NCBI RefSeq assembly: GCF_017833255.1 | Contig: NZ_JAFIBU010000001.1 | Location: 124,001 to 188,000 of the forward strand | Length of the DNA stretch: 64,000 nt | Direction of reading: 5' to 3' | From: Paenibacillus sp. PvR098 | GTDB lineage: Bacteria > Bacillota > Bacilli > Paenibacillales > NBRC-103111 | In this document: positions 18,674 to 27,587 of the stretch, in pieces | Numbering within the stretch: the first letter of the stretch is position 1 | How the letters are laid out: each line of letters opens with the position of its first letter | Notes under the pieces: model-generated | Told to the model about the DNA's origin: nothing | The model's database searches: none | The model's input: the letters and a program-made list of their open reading frames with translations, nothing else | Program-made: the position numbers and the translations under genes

Positions 18674-18677
18674 ACCC

Positions 18678-18722
18678 AAAAGATTTCGGCCCGTATCCGC
18701 GGTGCTGAAATCTTTTTTTTTG
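18678..18722 (+). terminator. Intrinsic terminator after the tautomerase gene
   Basis: AAAGATTTCGGC (18679-18690) pairs with GCTGAAATCTTT (18704-18715), one G-U pair, then a run of Ts to 18721. Confidence 0.9.
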
Positions 18723-18733
18723 TTTTTACGAGC

Positions 18734-18758
18734 GAAACAAAACAGTTGTGCGAACGTA
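18734..18758 (+). promoter_or_regulatory. ECF-type promoter before the sigma factor gene
   Basis: GAAAC (18734-18738), exactly 16 bases, CGTA (18755-18758). This is the arrangement of Bacillus ECF promoters such as SigW (TGAAAC-N16-CGTA), and it lies about 145 bases before an ECF sigma gene, so autoregulation is likely. Confidence 0.65.
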
Positions 18759-18903
18759 TATTAAACAGCAAAAATGGAAACCGAAAGGCGTTTTTCCTTC
18801 TATATACCTGGCAGGCAAAATTTGATATTCTTATAGAGTTCAAGATGCTGCAACATTTTTGCAGTCCGGGACGTTTATAAGGTTGCAAGAGAGGGGGATC
18901 CCA

Positions 18904-19461
18904 GTGGTAGCGCCAGAATTATTAAAGGCTGCCCAATCGGGCGATCGCGACGCTCTAATTACCCTACTGCGAGAAATTGAGAATCACGTTTACCGCACCG
19001 CTTATTACATTCTGGGCAATGAGCAGGATGCGATGGACGCCGCACAGGAAGCGTTAATCCGAATTTATACTAAAATCAACTCCTACGAAGAAAAGGCTCA
19101 GTTTAAAACTTGGGTGCAGCGCATCGTAACGAATCTTTGTATCGATAAATTTCGTCGGACAAAGCCAACGGTTTCGATTGAGCAGCACGACCTGAGCTTT
19201 ACCGACCATAAAACGGTGGAAGACGAAGTGATGTCTTCGTATATCGCCAAAGACATCCGAGAGGCGATCGACAAGCTACCCGAACACCATCGTTCAGTGG
19301 TTGTACTGAGGTATTTGGAGGACTTCTCCTATAATGAAATAGCGGAATCGTTGGATTTGCCTATCAATACGGTGAAGTCTTACCTGTACAGGGCGAGGCA
19401 GCAATTGCAAACGATTCTAGGGGAGTATAAAAAGTCGGGCAGCGATGCGGTTCGGGGTTGA
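18904..19461 (+). CDS. ECF-subfamily RNA polymerase sigma factor
   Basis: A 185-residue sigma-70 factor with only regions 2 and 4. Region 2 includes YYILGNEQDAMDAAQEA (core binding, -10 contact, about residues 39-55) and TWVQRIVTNLCIDKFRR; region 4 includes LPEHHRSVVVLRYLEDFSY and the HTH NEIAESLDLPINTVKSYLYR (about 130-175). The GTG at 18904 follows AGAGGGGG at good distance; the longer open frame has no site. It forms a two-gene unit with the zf-HC2 anti-sigma gene 51 bases downstream. I cannot say which Bacillus ECF factor is the orthologue. Confidence 0.93.
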   Translation: MVAPELLKAAQSGDRDALITLLREIENHVYRTAYYILGNEQDAMDAAQEALIRIYTKINSYEEKAQFKTWVQRIVTNLCIDKFRRTKPTVSIEQHDLSFTDHKTVEDEVMSSYIAKDIREAIDKLPEHHRSVVVLRYLEDFSYNEIAESLDLPINTVKSYLYRARQQLQTILGEYKKSGSDAVRG

Positions 19462-19512
19462 GCGACGCATGAGAAGGGATATACGAACACCAAAGAAAGG
19501 TAGTGTACGGGG

Positions 19513-20775
19513 ATGATGTGTCAAGAGGTGATCGAGCTGATGCAGAGATACCTTGATCGGGATCTCGATGAAACGGAATACGGCCGGATGCTTGGGCATC
19601 TGCAGCAGTGTCCGGATTGCACCAAGCTGTTCGAGCGTCTTGTGAATTTGTCGCACGAGCTCGAGAGCTTGCCGAAGGTAACGCCTCCCTTCAGCTTGGT
19701 TGACGCTATTATGCCAAAGCTGGAGCAGCTTGAAGCAGGAGGACAGCTTTCGGGCACGGCATGGTCTTCACAGACGGGAGAGGAAGGAGCGGCACGCGAG
19801 ACGGAGCAGCGAGGGGCGATGTCTCCTGCAGAACAGCCTAAGCTTGGAAGTAAGCGCAAAAATGTCAAGGAATGGTTCTCGTTCCCGGTGTTCGGGGGCG
19901 TTGTGGCTGCCGGTCTTGTGTTCGGATTCTTCCTGTTCCAGCAGCAGTCTGGACCGGACGCGGGCAGTATATGGCTTGGGCTGAACCAGCAAAAAGCCAG
20001 TGAAAACGCCGCTCAAGATTCGAGCAGTCAAGCGGCTGACAATCAGGCCGACACGATGTCGATTCAAGAGGAATCAGCGTCTCCGGCCTCTCAAGATCAT
20101 CTGATGGACCAAAAGGGTGCACCGGCGGGCGGTGAAGCCCCAAAGGAAGCTGCTGCGGGGGACGGGCAAGACGAGCAGCGCCAAACACCGGCTGAGAGTC
20201 AGGTGCCCAGAGCGCCAGCGCCCAAAGCGGCGAAGCCTTCAGCTTCGCAGGATCAGCCTGGTGCGGCAGCAAGGTCGGAAGAACCGACGGTTTCACGGAC
20301 AGAAACGCCAGAGCCTGAAGTGCCAAGCGGAATGGTGCCGCCTGCGGCAGAAGCTCCGGCTCCATCCGAAGAGCCGTCATATGGCGCAGCCTCAATTATG
20401 GATCCCCCTGCGAACGGCGGTGGCGGAGTTCCCAAGGAGGTTCCATCGGAGGTCGCTGCTCCAGACCATATGCGCAACAAGTCAGGCGGCCATATGGGAA
20501 TTATGGGGATGCCGGAGGCGGAGGAGCCGCCGATGCACCAATTAGCGTCTCCTGACGGAAAATATACCGCGTATTTTGAGAATGCTCATGTGACGGTGCG
20601 CAACAAGGAAGGCCAAGAGGCTTATACCTCCAAATATTCGTGGGAGGATGCCGACCGGGTGGACCTTGTGGAATGGTCTACAGACAACAAGCTGACCTAC
20701 CGGGTGAAGATGCATGAGCAATCCAGAACATTCGTCATATCGGTTGCGGAGCTAACCGAGATAGAAACGAAGTAA
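19513..20775 (+). CDS. Membrane-bound anti-sigma factor with zf-HC2 domain
   Basis: A 420-residue cognate anti-sigma factor. Residues about 1-45 hold the zinc-binding anti-sigma domain (HLQQCPDC gives the Hx3Cx2C motif); residues about 119-140 are a single membrane helix (FPVFGGVVAAGLVFGFFLF); residues about 150-330 are a disordered linker rich in Ala, Pro, Glu and Gln; the last 90 residues form a folded extracellular domain (LASPDGKYTAYFENAHVTVR) that resembles a beta-propeller-like blade and may sense the signal. ATGs at 19513 and 19516 are both possible. The long linker is unusual and low-complexity. Signal unknown. Confidence 0.85.
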   Translation: MMCQEVIELMQRYLDRDLDETEYGRMLGHLQQCPDCTKLFERLVNLSHELESLPKVTPPFSLVDAIMPKLEQLEAGGQLSGTAWSSQTGEEGAARETEQRGAMSPAEQPKLGSKRKNVKEWFSFPVFGGVVAAGLVFGFFLFQQQSGPDAGSIWLGLNQQKASENAAQDSSSQAADNQADTMSIQEESASPASQDHLMDQKGAPAGGEAPKEAAAGDGQDEQRQTPAESQVPRAPAPKAAKPSASQDQPGAAARSEEPTVSRTETPEPEVPSGMVPPAAEAPAPSEEPSYGAASIMDPPANGGGGVPKEVPSEVAAPDHMRNKSGGHMGIMGMPEAEEPPMHQLASPDGKYTAYFENAHVTVRNKEGQEAYTSKYSWEDADRVDLVEWSTDNKLTYRVKMHEQSRTFVISVAELTEIETK

Positions 20776-21095
20776 AACAAAACCGGAGCAGCGTCTTTCG
20801 GTATTTCAGGGGGAGATCATAATTATTTATTAGCTTTGCACACTTCACAGGGGCTCAGCGTATATTAGGGTATCCAGCATTTAAGTACTATCGATTCACG
20901 TCGTATGACCACCGGCCGCTTTATGGTTTCTAGAGCCTATCGGCGGTGTTTATATAGATGGGTTTCGGACAGAGGGATTAGGTCAAACCTTACCGGTTTT
21001 GACGTAATCCCTTTGTTGTTGATATCATATAGCGTATCGGAAGGATATGCGGACGAAGTAGGAACGCTTAGAACGGGGAAGGTGGCTTTCGGGCG
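20776..21095 (+). other. Intergenic region before holA
   Basis: The 320 bases carry no supportable gene. They hold a long hairpin (20973-21011) listed separately. TTGCAC and TATATT 19 bases apart (20836-20866) could be a weak promoter, spacing suboptimal. Confidence 0.5.
20973..21016 (+). terminator. Long hairpin upstream of holA
   Basis: AGGGATTAGGTCAAACC (20973-20989) pairs with GGTTTTGACGTAATCCCT (20994-21011) with one mismatch and one bulge, followed by TTGTTGTTG. It may end the anti-sigma transcript or act as an attenuator 80 bases before holA. Confidence 0.6.
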
Positions 21096-22115
21096 ATGGA
21101 TTATAAAACAGCTGTCAAACAAATAGACAAGAAACAATATGCACCGGTTTATGTTTGCTACGGCACGGAGAGCTATTTGATCCGAGAGTTGATTAACCGC
21201 TTGACGGACAAGCTGGCGCTGCCGGAGCATAAAGCGTTTGCCGTAACCCGTTACGATATGACGGAGACACCGGTGGAAGCCGTTATTGAGGAGGCTGAGA
21301 CACTTCCTTTTATGGTCCCCAGCAAGCTGGTTGTGGCTTCGAACGCGCTTTTTTTGACAGGGGCCAAAGATAGCGGCAAGGTCGAGCACAGGCTGGACCG
21401 GCTGACGGATTACATGAAGACGCCGGTCGATTTTAGCATCATTGTCTTTACTGTGGATGCGGATAAGCTGGATGAACGCAAAAAAATCGTCAAAGCGCTG
21501 AAGGATGCGAACGCTCTGATTCCTTGTACCATGCTCTCGGCGGACGAATTGACGCATTGGGTGAATCAGGAAGCGGACAAAGCAGGGATCGGCTTTGCCC
21601 CCGGCGCAGCGGAGAAGCTCATACTATACACGGGAACGGGCCTGCAGGCTTTGGCCAAAGAGGTGGAGAAATGCGCTCTTTATATCGGACGGGGTGGAAC
21701 CATCACCTCCGCGGATCTCGAGCAGCTTGTGACGAGAAGCATCGAACAAAACATTTTTCAACTCATCGAGCATATTGTACAAGTGGAACTAGAGCAAGCG
21801 TTCACCTTGCTCAGTGAGCTCTTGCGGCGCAAGGAAGAGCCGATCAAGATCGTCATGCTGATCGCACGGCAGTTCCGGATCATGTTACAAGTGAAGGATC
21901 TGATGCTGCAGGGTTATTCCCAGCAGCAGATTGCCGGCCAAATTGGCCTGCATCCGTACGGGGTCAAAATCGCGGCAGGTCAAGCGGGGAAGTTCGAACT
22001 GAAACGACTTGCCCATATTTTGCAGCAGCTTGGGGATCTGGACTACCGGATGAAAACCGGTAAAATCGATAAGGTGTTGGGGCTGGAGATGTTTTTGCTG
22101 AAGCTGGCTTCTTAA
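21096..22115 (+). CDS. holA: DNA polymerase III delta subunit
   Basis: A 339-residue clamp-loader delta subunit (YqeN in B. subtilis). The start MDYKTAVKQIDKKQYAPVY and the following VCYGTESYLIRE fit the HolA N-terminal domain; the C-terminal collar domain is represented by GLHPYGVKIAAGQAGKF and the closing DYRMKTGKIDKVLGLEMFLL. The delta subunit opens the beta clamp. It is the standard neighbour of divergent/convergent rpsT after comEC in Bacillus; here an accessory segment of about 6 kb separates it from comEC. GGAAGGTGG is about 11 bases before ATG 21096. Confidence 0.95.
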   Translation: MDYKTAVKQIDKKQYAPVYVCYGTESYLIRELINRLTDKLALPEHKAFAVTRYDMTETPVEAVIEEAETLPFMVPSKLVVASNALFLTGAKDSGKVEHRLDRLTDYMKTPVDFSIIVFTVDADKLDERKKIVKALKDANALIPCTMLSADELTHWVNQEADKAGIGFAPGAAEKLILYTGTGLQALAKEVEKCALYIGRGGTITSADLEQLVTRSIEQNIFQLIEHIVQVELEQAFTLLSELLRRKEEPIKIVMLIARQFRIMLQVKDLMLQGYSQQQIAGQIGLHPYGVKIAAGQAGKFELKRLAHILQQLGDLDYRMKTGKIDKVLGLEMFLLKLAS

Positions 22116-22117
22116 TC

Positions 22118-22149
22118 TCGCGGGATTCGGAGGAATCCTGCGAATTTTT
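22118..22149 (+). terminator. Terminator after holA
   Basis: TCGCGGGATTC (22118-22128) pairs with GAATCCTGCGA (22133-22143, one G-U) and is followed by ATTTTTC. Confidence 0.8.
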
Positions 22150-22161
22150 CATGGCAAAATT

Positions 22162-22200
22162 AAAAAGACCATGTATCCTTTACGGATACATGGTCTTTTT
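22162..22200. terminator. Terminator for rpsT (usable in both directions)
   Basis: AAAAAGACCATGTATCC (22162-22178) pairs perfectly with GGATACATGGTCTTTTT (22184-22200). The T-run on the minus strand ends rpsT. Confidence 0.92.
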
Positions 22201-22215
22201 TCGTCGCTCTTGATC

Positions 22216-22488
22216 TTAAGCCTGCGCGGAAAGAGCATTAAGCTTTTTCGCTAAGCGGGACTTTTTGCGGGCAGCGGCATTTTTATGGATCAATCCTTTG
22301 GTCGCTGCTTTGTCCAGCTTCTGGCTGGCAGCGATCAGGGCAGCTTTAGCTGTTTCCACGTTGCTGCTTGCTGCAGCTGTTTCGAAAGATTTTACAGCAG
22401 TGCGAAGCGCGGATTTATGAGAGGCATTGCGCAGACGGCGCTTTTCGCTCACTTTCACACGTTTAATCGCGGATTTAATGTTTGGCAT
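22216..22488 (-). CDS. rpsT: 30S ribosomal protein S20
   Basis: A 90-residue primary 16S rRNA-binding protein, basic throughout: [18 protein letters not shown] at the N-terminus, [13 protein letters not shown] in the middle and [19 protein letters not shown] near the end. ATG 22488 has GGAGGTGA directly upstream; three extra codons in frame upstream are not needed. Transcribed alone and opposite to holA and gpr, as in B. subtilis. Confidence 0.98.
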   Translation of the reverse strand: MPNIKSAIKRVKVSEKRRLRNASHKSALRTAVKSFETAAASSNVETAKAALIAASQKLDKAATKGLIHKNAAARKKSRLAKKLNALSAQA

Positions 22489-22556
22489 GACGTTCACCTC
22501 CTACTACAACTTGCAAAAAACAAATGTAAAAATCATCATCGTAGACAACTCTTGAT

Positions 22557-22585
22557 ATTCTAACATGAGGCATTTCAAAATGCAA
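22557..22585 (-). promoter_or_regulatory. Sigma-A promoter of rpsT
   Basis: On the minus strand TTGCAT (22580-22585), 17 bases, TAGAAT (22557-22562), about 70 bases before the rpsT start. Confidence 0.65.
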
Positions 22586-22617
22586 TAGAAACGCAGGAGA
22601 GCGTCTGTAAAACTTTT

Positions 22618-22647
22618 GCATAACGTATACAGCTTTTTCACACTATA
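22618..22647 (+). promoter_or_regulatory. Candidate sigma-G/sigma-F promoter of gpr
   Basis: GCATA (22618-22622), 18 bases, CACTATA (22641-22647), close to the forespore consensus (GHATR, N17-18, CATnHTA; one mismatch). gpr is known to be forespore-expressed in Bacillus. Confidence 0.55.
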
Positions 22648-22680
22648 TACCATGAGTACAATAGGAAAGGGGACGAGTTC

Positions 22681-23679
22681 ATGGATCTGGACTTAAGCGC
22701 ATATTCCGTCCGGACAGACCTGGCGCTGGAAGCACGTGAAATGGCTTCTTCCGCAGGTTCGTCCATACCGGGCGTACATACGTCGAATTTTGAGCAGGAA
22801 GGCATCCTTGTCAGTATGATCGATATTACCTCACGAGAAGGATCACAGGCTCTCGGGAAGCTGCCGGGTCATTATATTACGATTGAAGTCCCGGCGCTTC
22901 GCCAAAAAGACAGCGACCTTCAGGACAGGGTTGCCACCGTATTGGCTCAGGAATTCGAGAAGTTTATGAAAAAGCTTAACATTGCCCCAAACGCCAAAGT
23001 GCTCATTATCGGGCTTGGCAATTGGAATGTGACGCCCGACGCTTTGGGGCCGATGGTTGTCGAGAACGTGATGGTGACCAGACATTATTTTGAACTGATG
23101 CCCGATCAGGTAAGCCCCGGTTATCGTCCCGTCAGTGCGGTAGCGCCTGGGGTTCTGGGGACGACGGGGATCGAGACGAGCGAGATTGTGCAGGGAATCG
23201 TCGACCGGTCGAAGCCCGACCTGGTTATTGCCATTGATGCTCTAGCCTCACGCTCGCTCGAACGGGTGAATACGACGATTCAAATTGCCGACACGGGAAT
23301 TCATCCGGGCTCGGGGATCGGAAATAAACGCAAGGGGCTGACGCTTGATACGTTAGGGGTTCCGTGTATCGCTATCGGCGTGCCTACCGTCGTTTACGCC
23401 TCTACGATCGTGAACAATGCATTTGATATGATGCATCATCATTTCCGCCAGCAAACTGCCAATACCGGGCAAATCCTTGGGCTGCTGGACAACATGCAGG
23501 AGCAGGAGCGGCTGCAGCTCGTCAAGGAAGTGCTTAATCCGCTCGGACACGATTTGCTAGTCACGCCCAAAGAGATCGACCAATTCATCGAAGACATTGC
23601 GAACATCATCGCCAGCGGCCTGAACGCAGCTTTACACGAAGCGGTAGATGTGGACAATGTGGCGGCATATACGCATTAA
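22681..23679 (+). CDS. gpr: Germination protease GPR
   Basis: A 332-residue spore endopeptidase that degrades small acid-soluble proteins at germination. The N-terminal SVRTDLALEA is the propeptide-type sequence that mimics the SASP cleavage site; the core has VLIIGLGNWNVTPDALGP (about residues 104-121) and AIDALASRSLERVNTTIQ with the ADTGIHPGSGIGNKR segment (about 190-225). It acts in the forespore after autoprocessing. AGGAAAGGGGACG lies before ATG 22681. It is followed by spoIIP, the conserved Bacillus order. Confidence 0.97.
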   Translation: MDLDLSAYSVRTDLALEAREMASSAGSSIPGVHTSNFEQEGILVSMIDITSREGSQALGKLPGHYITIEVPALRQKDSDLQDRVATVLAQEFEKFMKKLNIAPNAKVLIIGLGNWNVTPDALGPMVVENVMVTRHYFELMPDQVSPGYRPVSAVAPGVLGTTGIETSEIVQGIVDRSKPDLVIAIDALASRSLERVNTTIQIADTGIHPGSGIGNKRKGLTLDTLGVPCIAIGVPTVVYASTIVNNAFDMMHHHFRQQTANTGQILGLLDNMQEQERLQLVKEVLNPLGHDLLVTPKEIDQFIEDIANIIASGLNAALHEAVDVDNVAAYTH

Positions 23680-23689
23680 CCCAGGGTGT

Positions 23690-23733
23690 AAAGTGTCTGA
23701 TTGGCTTGTCAAAGCCGGTCAGACACTTTTTTT
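23690..23733 (+). terminator. Terminator after gpr
   Basis: AAAGTGTCTGA (23690-23700) pairs perfectly with TCAGACACTTT (23719-23729), then TTTT. Confidence 0.93.
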
Positions 23734-23913
23734 GAGTTGAACGGATGTCCATATGCCTCTTCTTCTATTTCGGTCTATTAATTTTTTGGTTCTATCGATT
23801 TGCTCATCCTCATAGAGTTGTATAGTAGTCAGTCGAGGAGTCGAATGTGCTGGCGGATGTAGAATGGACGCTTAGCACATACAGAACCGGAAGCAGTAGA
23901 AGGAGGAATGGCA

Positions 23914-25164
23914 ATGAAATGGCCGGCGGTTACAGTGAGCTTGAGCAAGCTTCGAAAAGCGAAAGATTCCATTGGAGTGTATGCCCGGACCTATATGATT
24001 CTAATGACGGGATGCCTGTTGTTTTTTATAGCGCTGGGGCTGCTCGGATATGTGCATTCCCAGATGCAGAATGCGGAGCCGTCTTCTTCTATGAAGGGAC
24101 TGGCCGCCTCGGTATCGAGCCAGTTTTTTACGGATATGATGGGAATGGAGATTCCCCATCTGCCGTCGGACGGAAAGACGCACACGTTCTCTCAATCGAA
24201 TGTATCGAGCTTTTTGTTCTCGCTTGTGACCGATCTGAATCCCCACGATCCGAAGTCGTTGATCGCCCGTGAGGTTCCGGGCTTGGGCCAGAATCGAGCT
24301 GTTTTGCTGAGCAGAGGCGGGGGAACGGTGGATTCGCCGGTGGATTACGGGCCGAAGTCTGGGGTGTTCGAAAGGGAGGATTTGGGAGAGGCAGGCTCCA
24401 TTACGGCGAATCCGGGAGCCGCGGCAGCAGGCCCGGTTCAAGGCCCCGAATATCCGCTGCCGACAGCGCAGCCCCCGAGGACTGCAGGCAAAAATGTCGC
24501 CTTCATCTATCAATCGCACAATCAGGAGTCTTATTTGCCGGAGCTTCCTGGAGTGAAGGATCCGGACAAGGCGTATGATCCTAAGAAAAATGTGACGCTC
24601 GTAGGTCGCAGGCTAGCGGAAAAGCTGGAGAAGGAAGGGATAGGGGCCGTGCACTCCGACAAAAACTATCCGGCGATCGAGCAAAGCTTCAATTACTATT
24701 ATTCTTATAGATATTCTCTCAAAACGCTGCAAGAAGCCTCGACCGGACATCCTGACTTGAAATACTATTTTGATCTTCATCGGGATTCTCAGCGGCGTGA
24801 CAAAACGACGGCCACCATTAATGGACAAACGTATGCGCAGGTTTACTTTATCATCGGCGGGAAAAATCCGAAATGGAATCAAAACTACGAGTTCGCCGAA
24901 CAGATCGATAAGGTGCTCGAAGAAAAATATCCCGGTATCTCCAAAGGCATTCACGCCAAGTCCGGAGAAGGCAACGGAGTGTACAACCAGAACTTTTCCC
25001 CGAACAACGTTCTGATTGAAATCGGCGGGGTCGACAATACGCTGGAGGAGTGCTATCGCACCGCGGATGCGCTTGCTGCGGCAATCTCTCAAGTCATCCT
25101 GAATGCGGAGAAGGTGGATGCAGCACCGACTCCGACTCCGGCAGAGGAGAAAAAGCAAAGCTAA
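23914..25164 (+). CDS. spoIIP: Stage II sporulation protein P
   Basis: A 416-residue sporulation cell-wall hydrolase (amidase/endopeptidase) that with SpoIID and SpoIIM thins septal peptidoglycan for engulfment. One N-terminal membrane helix (about residues 29-50, MILMTGCLLFFIALGLLGY) anchors it; residues about 55-180 are a variable linker; the catalytic domain (about 185-395) has SHNQESY and YYFDLHRDS, the conserved His/Glu-containing motifs, and a late VLIEIGGVDNTLEE. AAGGAGG (23900-23906) is one base from ATG 23908 but seven from ATG 23914, so 23914 is taken. Preceded by gpr and followed by the yqxA-like gene. Confidence 0.95.
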   Translation: MKWPAVTVSLSKLRKAKDSIGVYARTYMILMTGCLLFFIALGLLGYVHSQMQNAEPSSSMKGLAASVSSQFFTDMMGMEIPHLPSDGKTHTFSQSNVSSFLFSLVTDLNPHDPKSLIAREVPGLGQNRAVLLSRGGGTVDSPVDYGPKSGVFEREDLGEAGSITANPGAAAAGPVQGPEYPLPTAQPPRTAGKNVAFIYQSHNQESYLPELPGVKDPDKAYDPKKNVTLVGRRLAEKLEKEGIGAVHSDKNYPAIEQSFNYYYSYRYSLKTLQEASTGHPDLKYYFDLHRDSQRRDKTTATINGQTYAQVYFIIGGKNPKWNQNYEFAEQIDKVLEEKYPGISKGIHAKSGEGNGVYNQNFSPNNVLIEIGGVDNTLEECYRTADALAAAISQVILNAEKVDAAPTPTPAEEKKQS

Positions 25165-25215
25165 GCAAACGATCAGGGGTTTCACCTTATTTGATGGAAA
25201 GGGAGAGGAAAGCGC

Positions 25216-25590
25216 GTGAGAGGAAACGCATTCGTGAAGTATAGCTCCTTGGGGCTTGCCATGGCGTTCTGCATATTTTTCGGCGTGTCGCTTGCTACGC
25301 AGGGGACCGAACGGATCCACGGACCGCTAGTGAAAGCGCAGGCGGACCCGGCGTCTGCGTCACGCGCTTACAGCGCTGCACCGGCGGTTGGCAAGCCGGC
25401 CGCGGCAAGCGGCGCAGGGCCTGCGGTCAAGTTGGCCCCGGCGGTGAAACCGGAAGCAGCGCCGTCCGCAGAGCCGACGTCCGACACGGGGATCAACCGC
25501 ATGGGCAACAAGGCAGGGGAACTGCTGCAGATTGCGGCTCATCACGGCATACGCGCTTTCGTCTCTCTAATTGAAGCTTTGTTGAAATGA
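25216..25590 (+). CDS. Small exported or membrane-anchored protein at the yqxA position
   Basis: A 124-residue protein with a hydrophobic N-terminus (about residues 9-28, SSLGLAMAFCIFFGVSLA) that is a signal peptide or anchor, an Ala/Pro-rich middle (about 40-90) and a short amphipathic C-terminus. It lies between spoIIP and lepA, where B. subtilis has yqxA (DUF3679), and the N-terminus resembles that family; I cannot confirm homology along the whole length. GGGAGAGG precedes GTG 25216. Function unknown; a sporulation link is inferred only from position. Confidence 0.72.
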   Translation: MRGNAFVKYSSLGLAMAFCIFFGVSLATQGTERIHGPLVKAQADPASASRAYSAAPAVGKPAAASGAGPAVKLAPAVKPEAAPSAEPTSDTGINRMGNKAGELLQIAAHHGIRAFVSLIEALLK

Positions 25591-25604
25591 CAATCCGCCC
25601 TCCA

Positions 25605-25633
25605 TTGAAGCATTCCTTCACAACTGCTATAAT
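25605..25633 (+). promoter_or_regulatory. Sigma-A promoter of lepA
   Basis: TTGAAG (25605-25610), 17 bases, TATAAT (25628-25633), about 44 bases before the lepA start. Confidence 0.75.
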
Positions 25634-25676
25634 GAGAAGTATTGTAAATTTGCAGGTTAGTGAGGTTTAGCTGCCG

Positions 25677-27488
25677 ATGGATATCCGAGCCAGACAGAAG
25701 AAAATCAGAAATTTTAGCATTATCGCCCATATCGACCATGGAAAATCGACGCTGGCTGACCGTATTCTCGAGTTCACCGGCGCGCTGTCGTCGCGTGAAA
25801 TGCAGGAACAGGTACTTGACCAGATGGATTTGGAACGGGAGCGGGGGATCACAATCAAGCTGCAGGCCGTAAGGCTCAGCTACCGTGCCGATGACGGCGA
25901 AGAATATATATTGAACCTGATTGACACCCCGGGGCACGTCGACTTTACGTATGAGGTGTCGCGCAGCCTTGCGGCTTGTGAAGGCGCGCTGCTCGTCGTC
26001 GATGCAGCACAGGGTATTGAAGCGCAGACGCTGGCTAACGTATATCTGGCATTGGACAATAATTTGGAGATTTTGCCGGTTATTAACAAGATTGATTTAC
26101 CAAGTGCGGACCCCGAGAGGGTAAAGCAGGAGGTCGAAGACGTCATTGGACTCGATGCCAGCGAAGCGGTGCTCGCATCGGCGAAGGCCGGTATAGGGAT
26201 TAAAGAAATTCTCGAGCAGGTGGTCCAAAAGGTGCCGGCTCCGACGGGAGATCCGGATCAGCCGCTGAAGGCGCTCATTTTCGACTCACACTACGATCCG
26301 TACAAAGGGATTATCGTTTACGTCCGGGTTATTGACGGGTCCATCCGTTCGGGCTCCAAAATCAAGTTTATGGCGACGGAAAAAACGTTCGAAGTCATCG
26401 AGGTAGGGGCGTTCAAACCGCGGATGGGGACAGTCGAATCGCTGGAAGTCGGCGATGTTGGCTTCATCGTTGCAGGGATTAAGAACGTCGGCGACACCCG
26501 TGTCGGGGATACGGTCACGGATGCTAAGAACCCGACGCCGGAACCGCTCCCGGGTTACCGCAAAATCAACCCGATGGTATTCTGCGGTCTGTACCCGATT
26601 GAAACGAACGACTACAACGATCTGCGCGAAGCGCTCGAGAAGCTGCAGCTCAACGATGCCTCGCTCAGCTTCGAGCCTGAGACGTCGACAGCACTCGGAT
26701 TCGGTTTCCGCTGCGGCTTCCTGGGGCTTCTCCACATGGAGATCATTCAGGAGCGGATCGAGCGGGAATTTGACATCCCTCTCATTACGACGGCGCCAAG
26801 CGTGGTGTTCCGCGTAACACAGACGGACGGCACTGTGCTGAACATTGAGAATCCTTCGCTGTTCCCTGAAATCGGGAAAATCGATTTTGTTGAAGAGCCG
26901 TTCGTTAAAGCTTCGGTCATCGTCCCTAATGACTATGTCGGGGCCATCATGGAGCTTTGCCAATTCAAGCGCGGCGAATATATCAATATGGAGTATCTTG
27001 ATACGACGCGGGTCACGTTGACCTACGACATGCCGCTGTCGGAGATTGTTTACGACTTCTTTGATCAATTAAAATCAAGTACCAAGGGTTATGCGTCCTT
27101 TGACTATGAGCTTTCGGGCTATAAGCGTTCCAACCTGGTCAAAATGGACATCATGCTCAACGGAGAGCAGGTTGACGCCTTTTCCTTCATCGTCCACCGC
27201 GACCGCGCCTACAACCGCGGACGTATCATTTGCGAGAAGCTCAGGGAAATCATTCCCCGCCAAATGTTCGAGGTGCCTATTCAGGCGACGATCGGACAGA
27301 AGGTCATCGCCCGCGAAACGGTCAAAGCCATGCGGAAAAACGTTCTTGCTAAATGCTACGGAGGCGACATTTCCCGTAAACGGAAGCTGCTGGAGAAGCA
27401 GAAGGAAGGGAAAAAGCGCATGAAACAGGTCGGCAGTGTAGAGGTGCCGCAGGAAGCATTCATGGCGGTCCTGAAGATCGACGATTAG
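25677..27488 (+). CDS. lepA: Elongation factor 4 (LepA)
   Basis: A 603-residue translational GTPase. G motifs: AHIDHGKST (G1, about residues 17-25), RGIT (G2), DTPGHVDF (G3), [10 protein letters not shown] (G4) and SAKAGIGI (G5). The specific LepA C-terminal domain is seen with [20 protein letters not shown] and the ending [20 protein letters not shown]. LepA back-translocates or remodels ribosomes under stress and helps 30S assembly. Own promoter upstream; hemW follows after a terminator-like hairpin. Confidence 0.98.
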   Translation: MDIRARQKKIRNFSIIAHIDHGKSTLADRILEFTGALSSREMQEQVLDQMDLERERGITIKLQAVRLSYRADDGEEYILNLIDTPGHVDFTYEVSRSLAACEGALLVVDAAQGIEAQTLANVYLALDNNLEILPVINKIDLPSADPERVKQEVEDVIGLDASEAVLASAKAGIGIKEILEQVVQKVPAPTGDPDQPLKALIFDSHYDPYKGIIVYVRVIDGSIRSGSKIKFMATEKTFEVIEVGAFKPRMGTVESLEVGDVGFIVAGIKNVGDTRVGDTVTDAKNPTPEPLPGYRKINPMVFCGLYPIETNDYNDLREALEKLQLNDASLSFEPETSTALGFGFRCGFLGLLHMEIIQERIEREFDIPLITTAPSVVFRVTQTDGTVLNIENPSLFPEIGKIDFVEEPFVKASVIVPNDYVGAIMELCQFKRGEYINMEYLDTTRVTLTYDMPLSEIVYDFFDQLKSSTKGYASFDYELSGYKRSNLVKMDIMLNGEQVDAFSFIVHRDRAYNRGRIICEKLREIIPRQMFEVPIQATIGQKVIARETVKAMRKNVLAKCYGGDISRKRKLLEKQKEGKKRMKQVGSVEVPQEAFMAVLKIDD

Positions 27489-27514
27489 ATCATTTTAATT
27501 TATGTAACAGGCAG

Positions 27515-27562
27515 GCAGGTGCGGGTAGAGGCTATTGCGGCTTCAAGCAGGCACCTGCTTTT
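27515..27562 (+). terminator. Hairpin between lepA and hemW
   Basis: GCAGGTGC (27515-27522) pairs with GCACCTGC (27551-27558), followed by TTTTGCC. The 28-base loop makes it a moderate terminator. Confidence 0.6.
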
Positions 27563-27587
27563 GCCTTTCGAGGGATGGTGATTCAAA

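Noticed and set aside
23791-23818. Sigma-E promoter before spoIIP (TCTATC, 14 bases, CATAGAGT)
   Set aside because: The -10 fits at six of eight positions only and the -35 is poor, so it was not listed as a feature.
23847-24272. 141-codon frame overlapping the start of spoIIP
   Set aside because: Different frame from spoIIP, poor start context, no domain; spoIIP explains the region.
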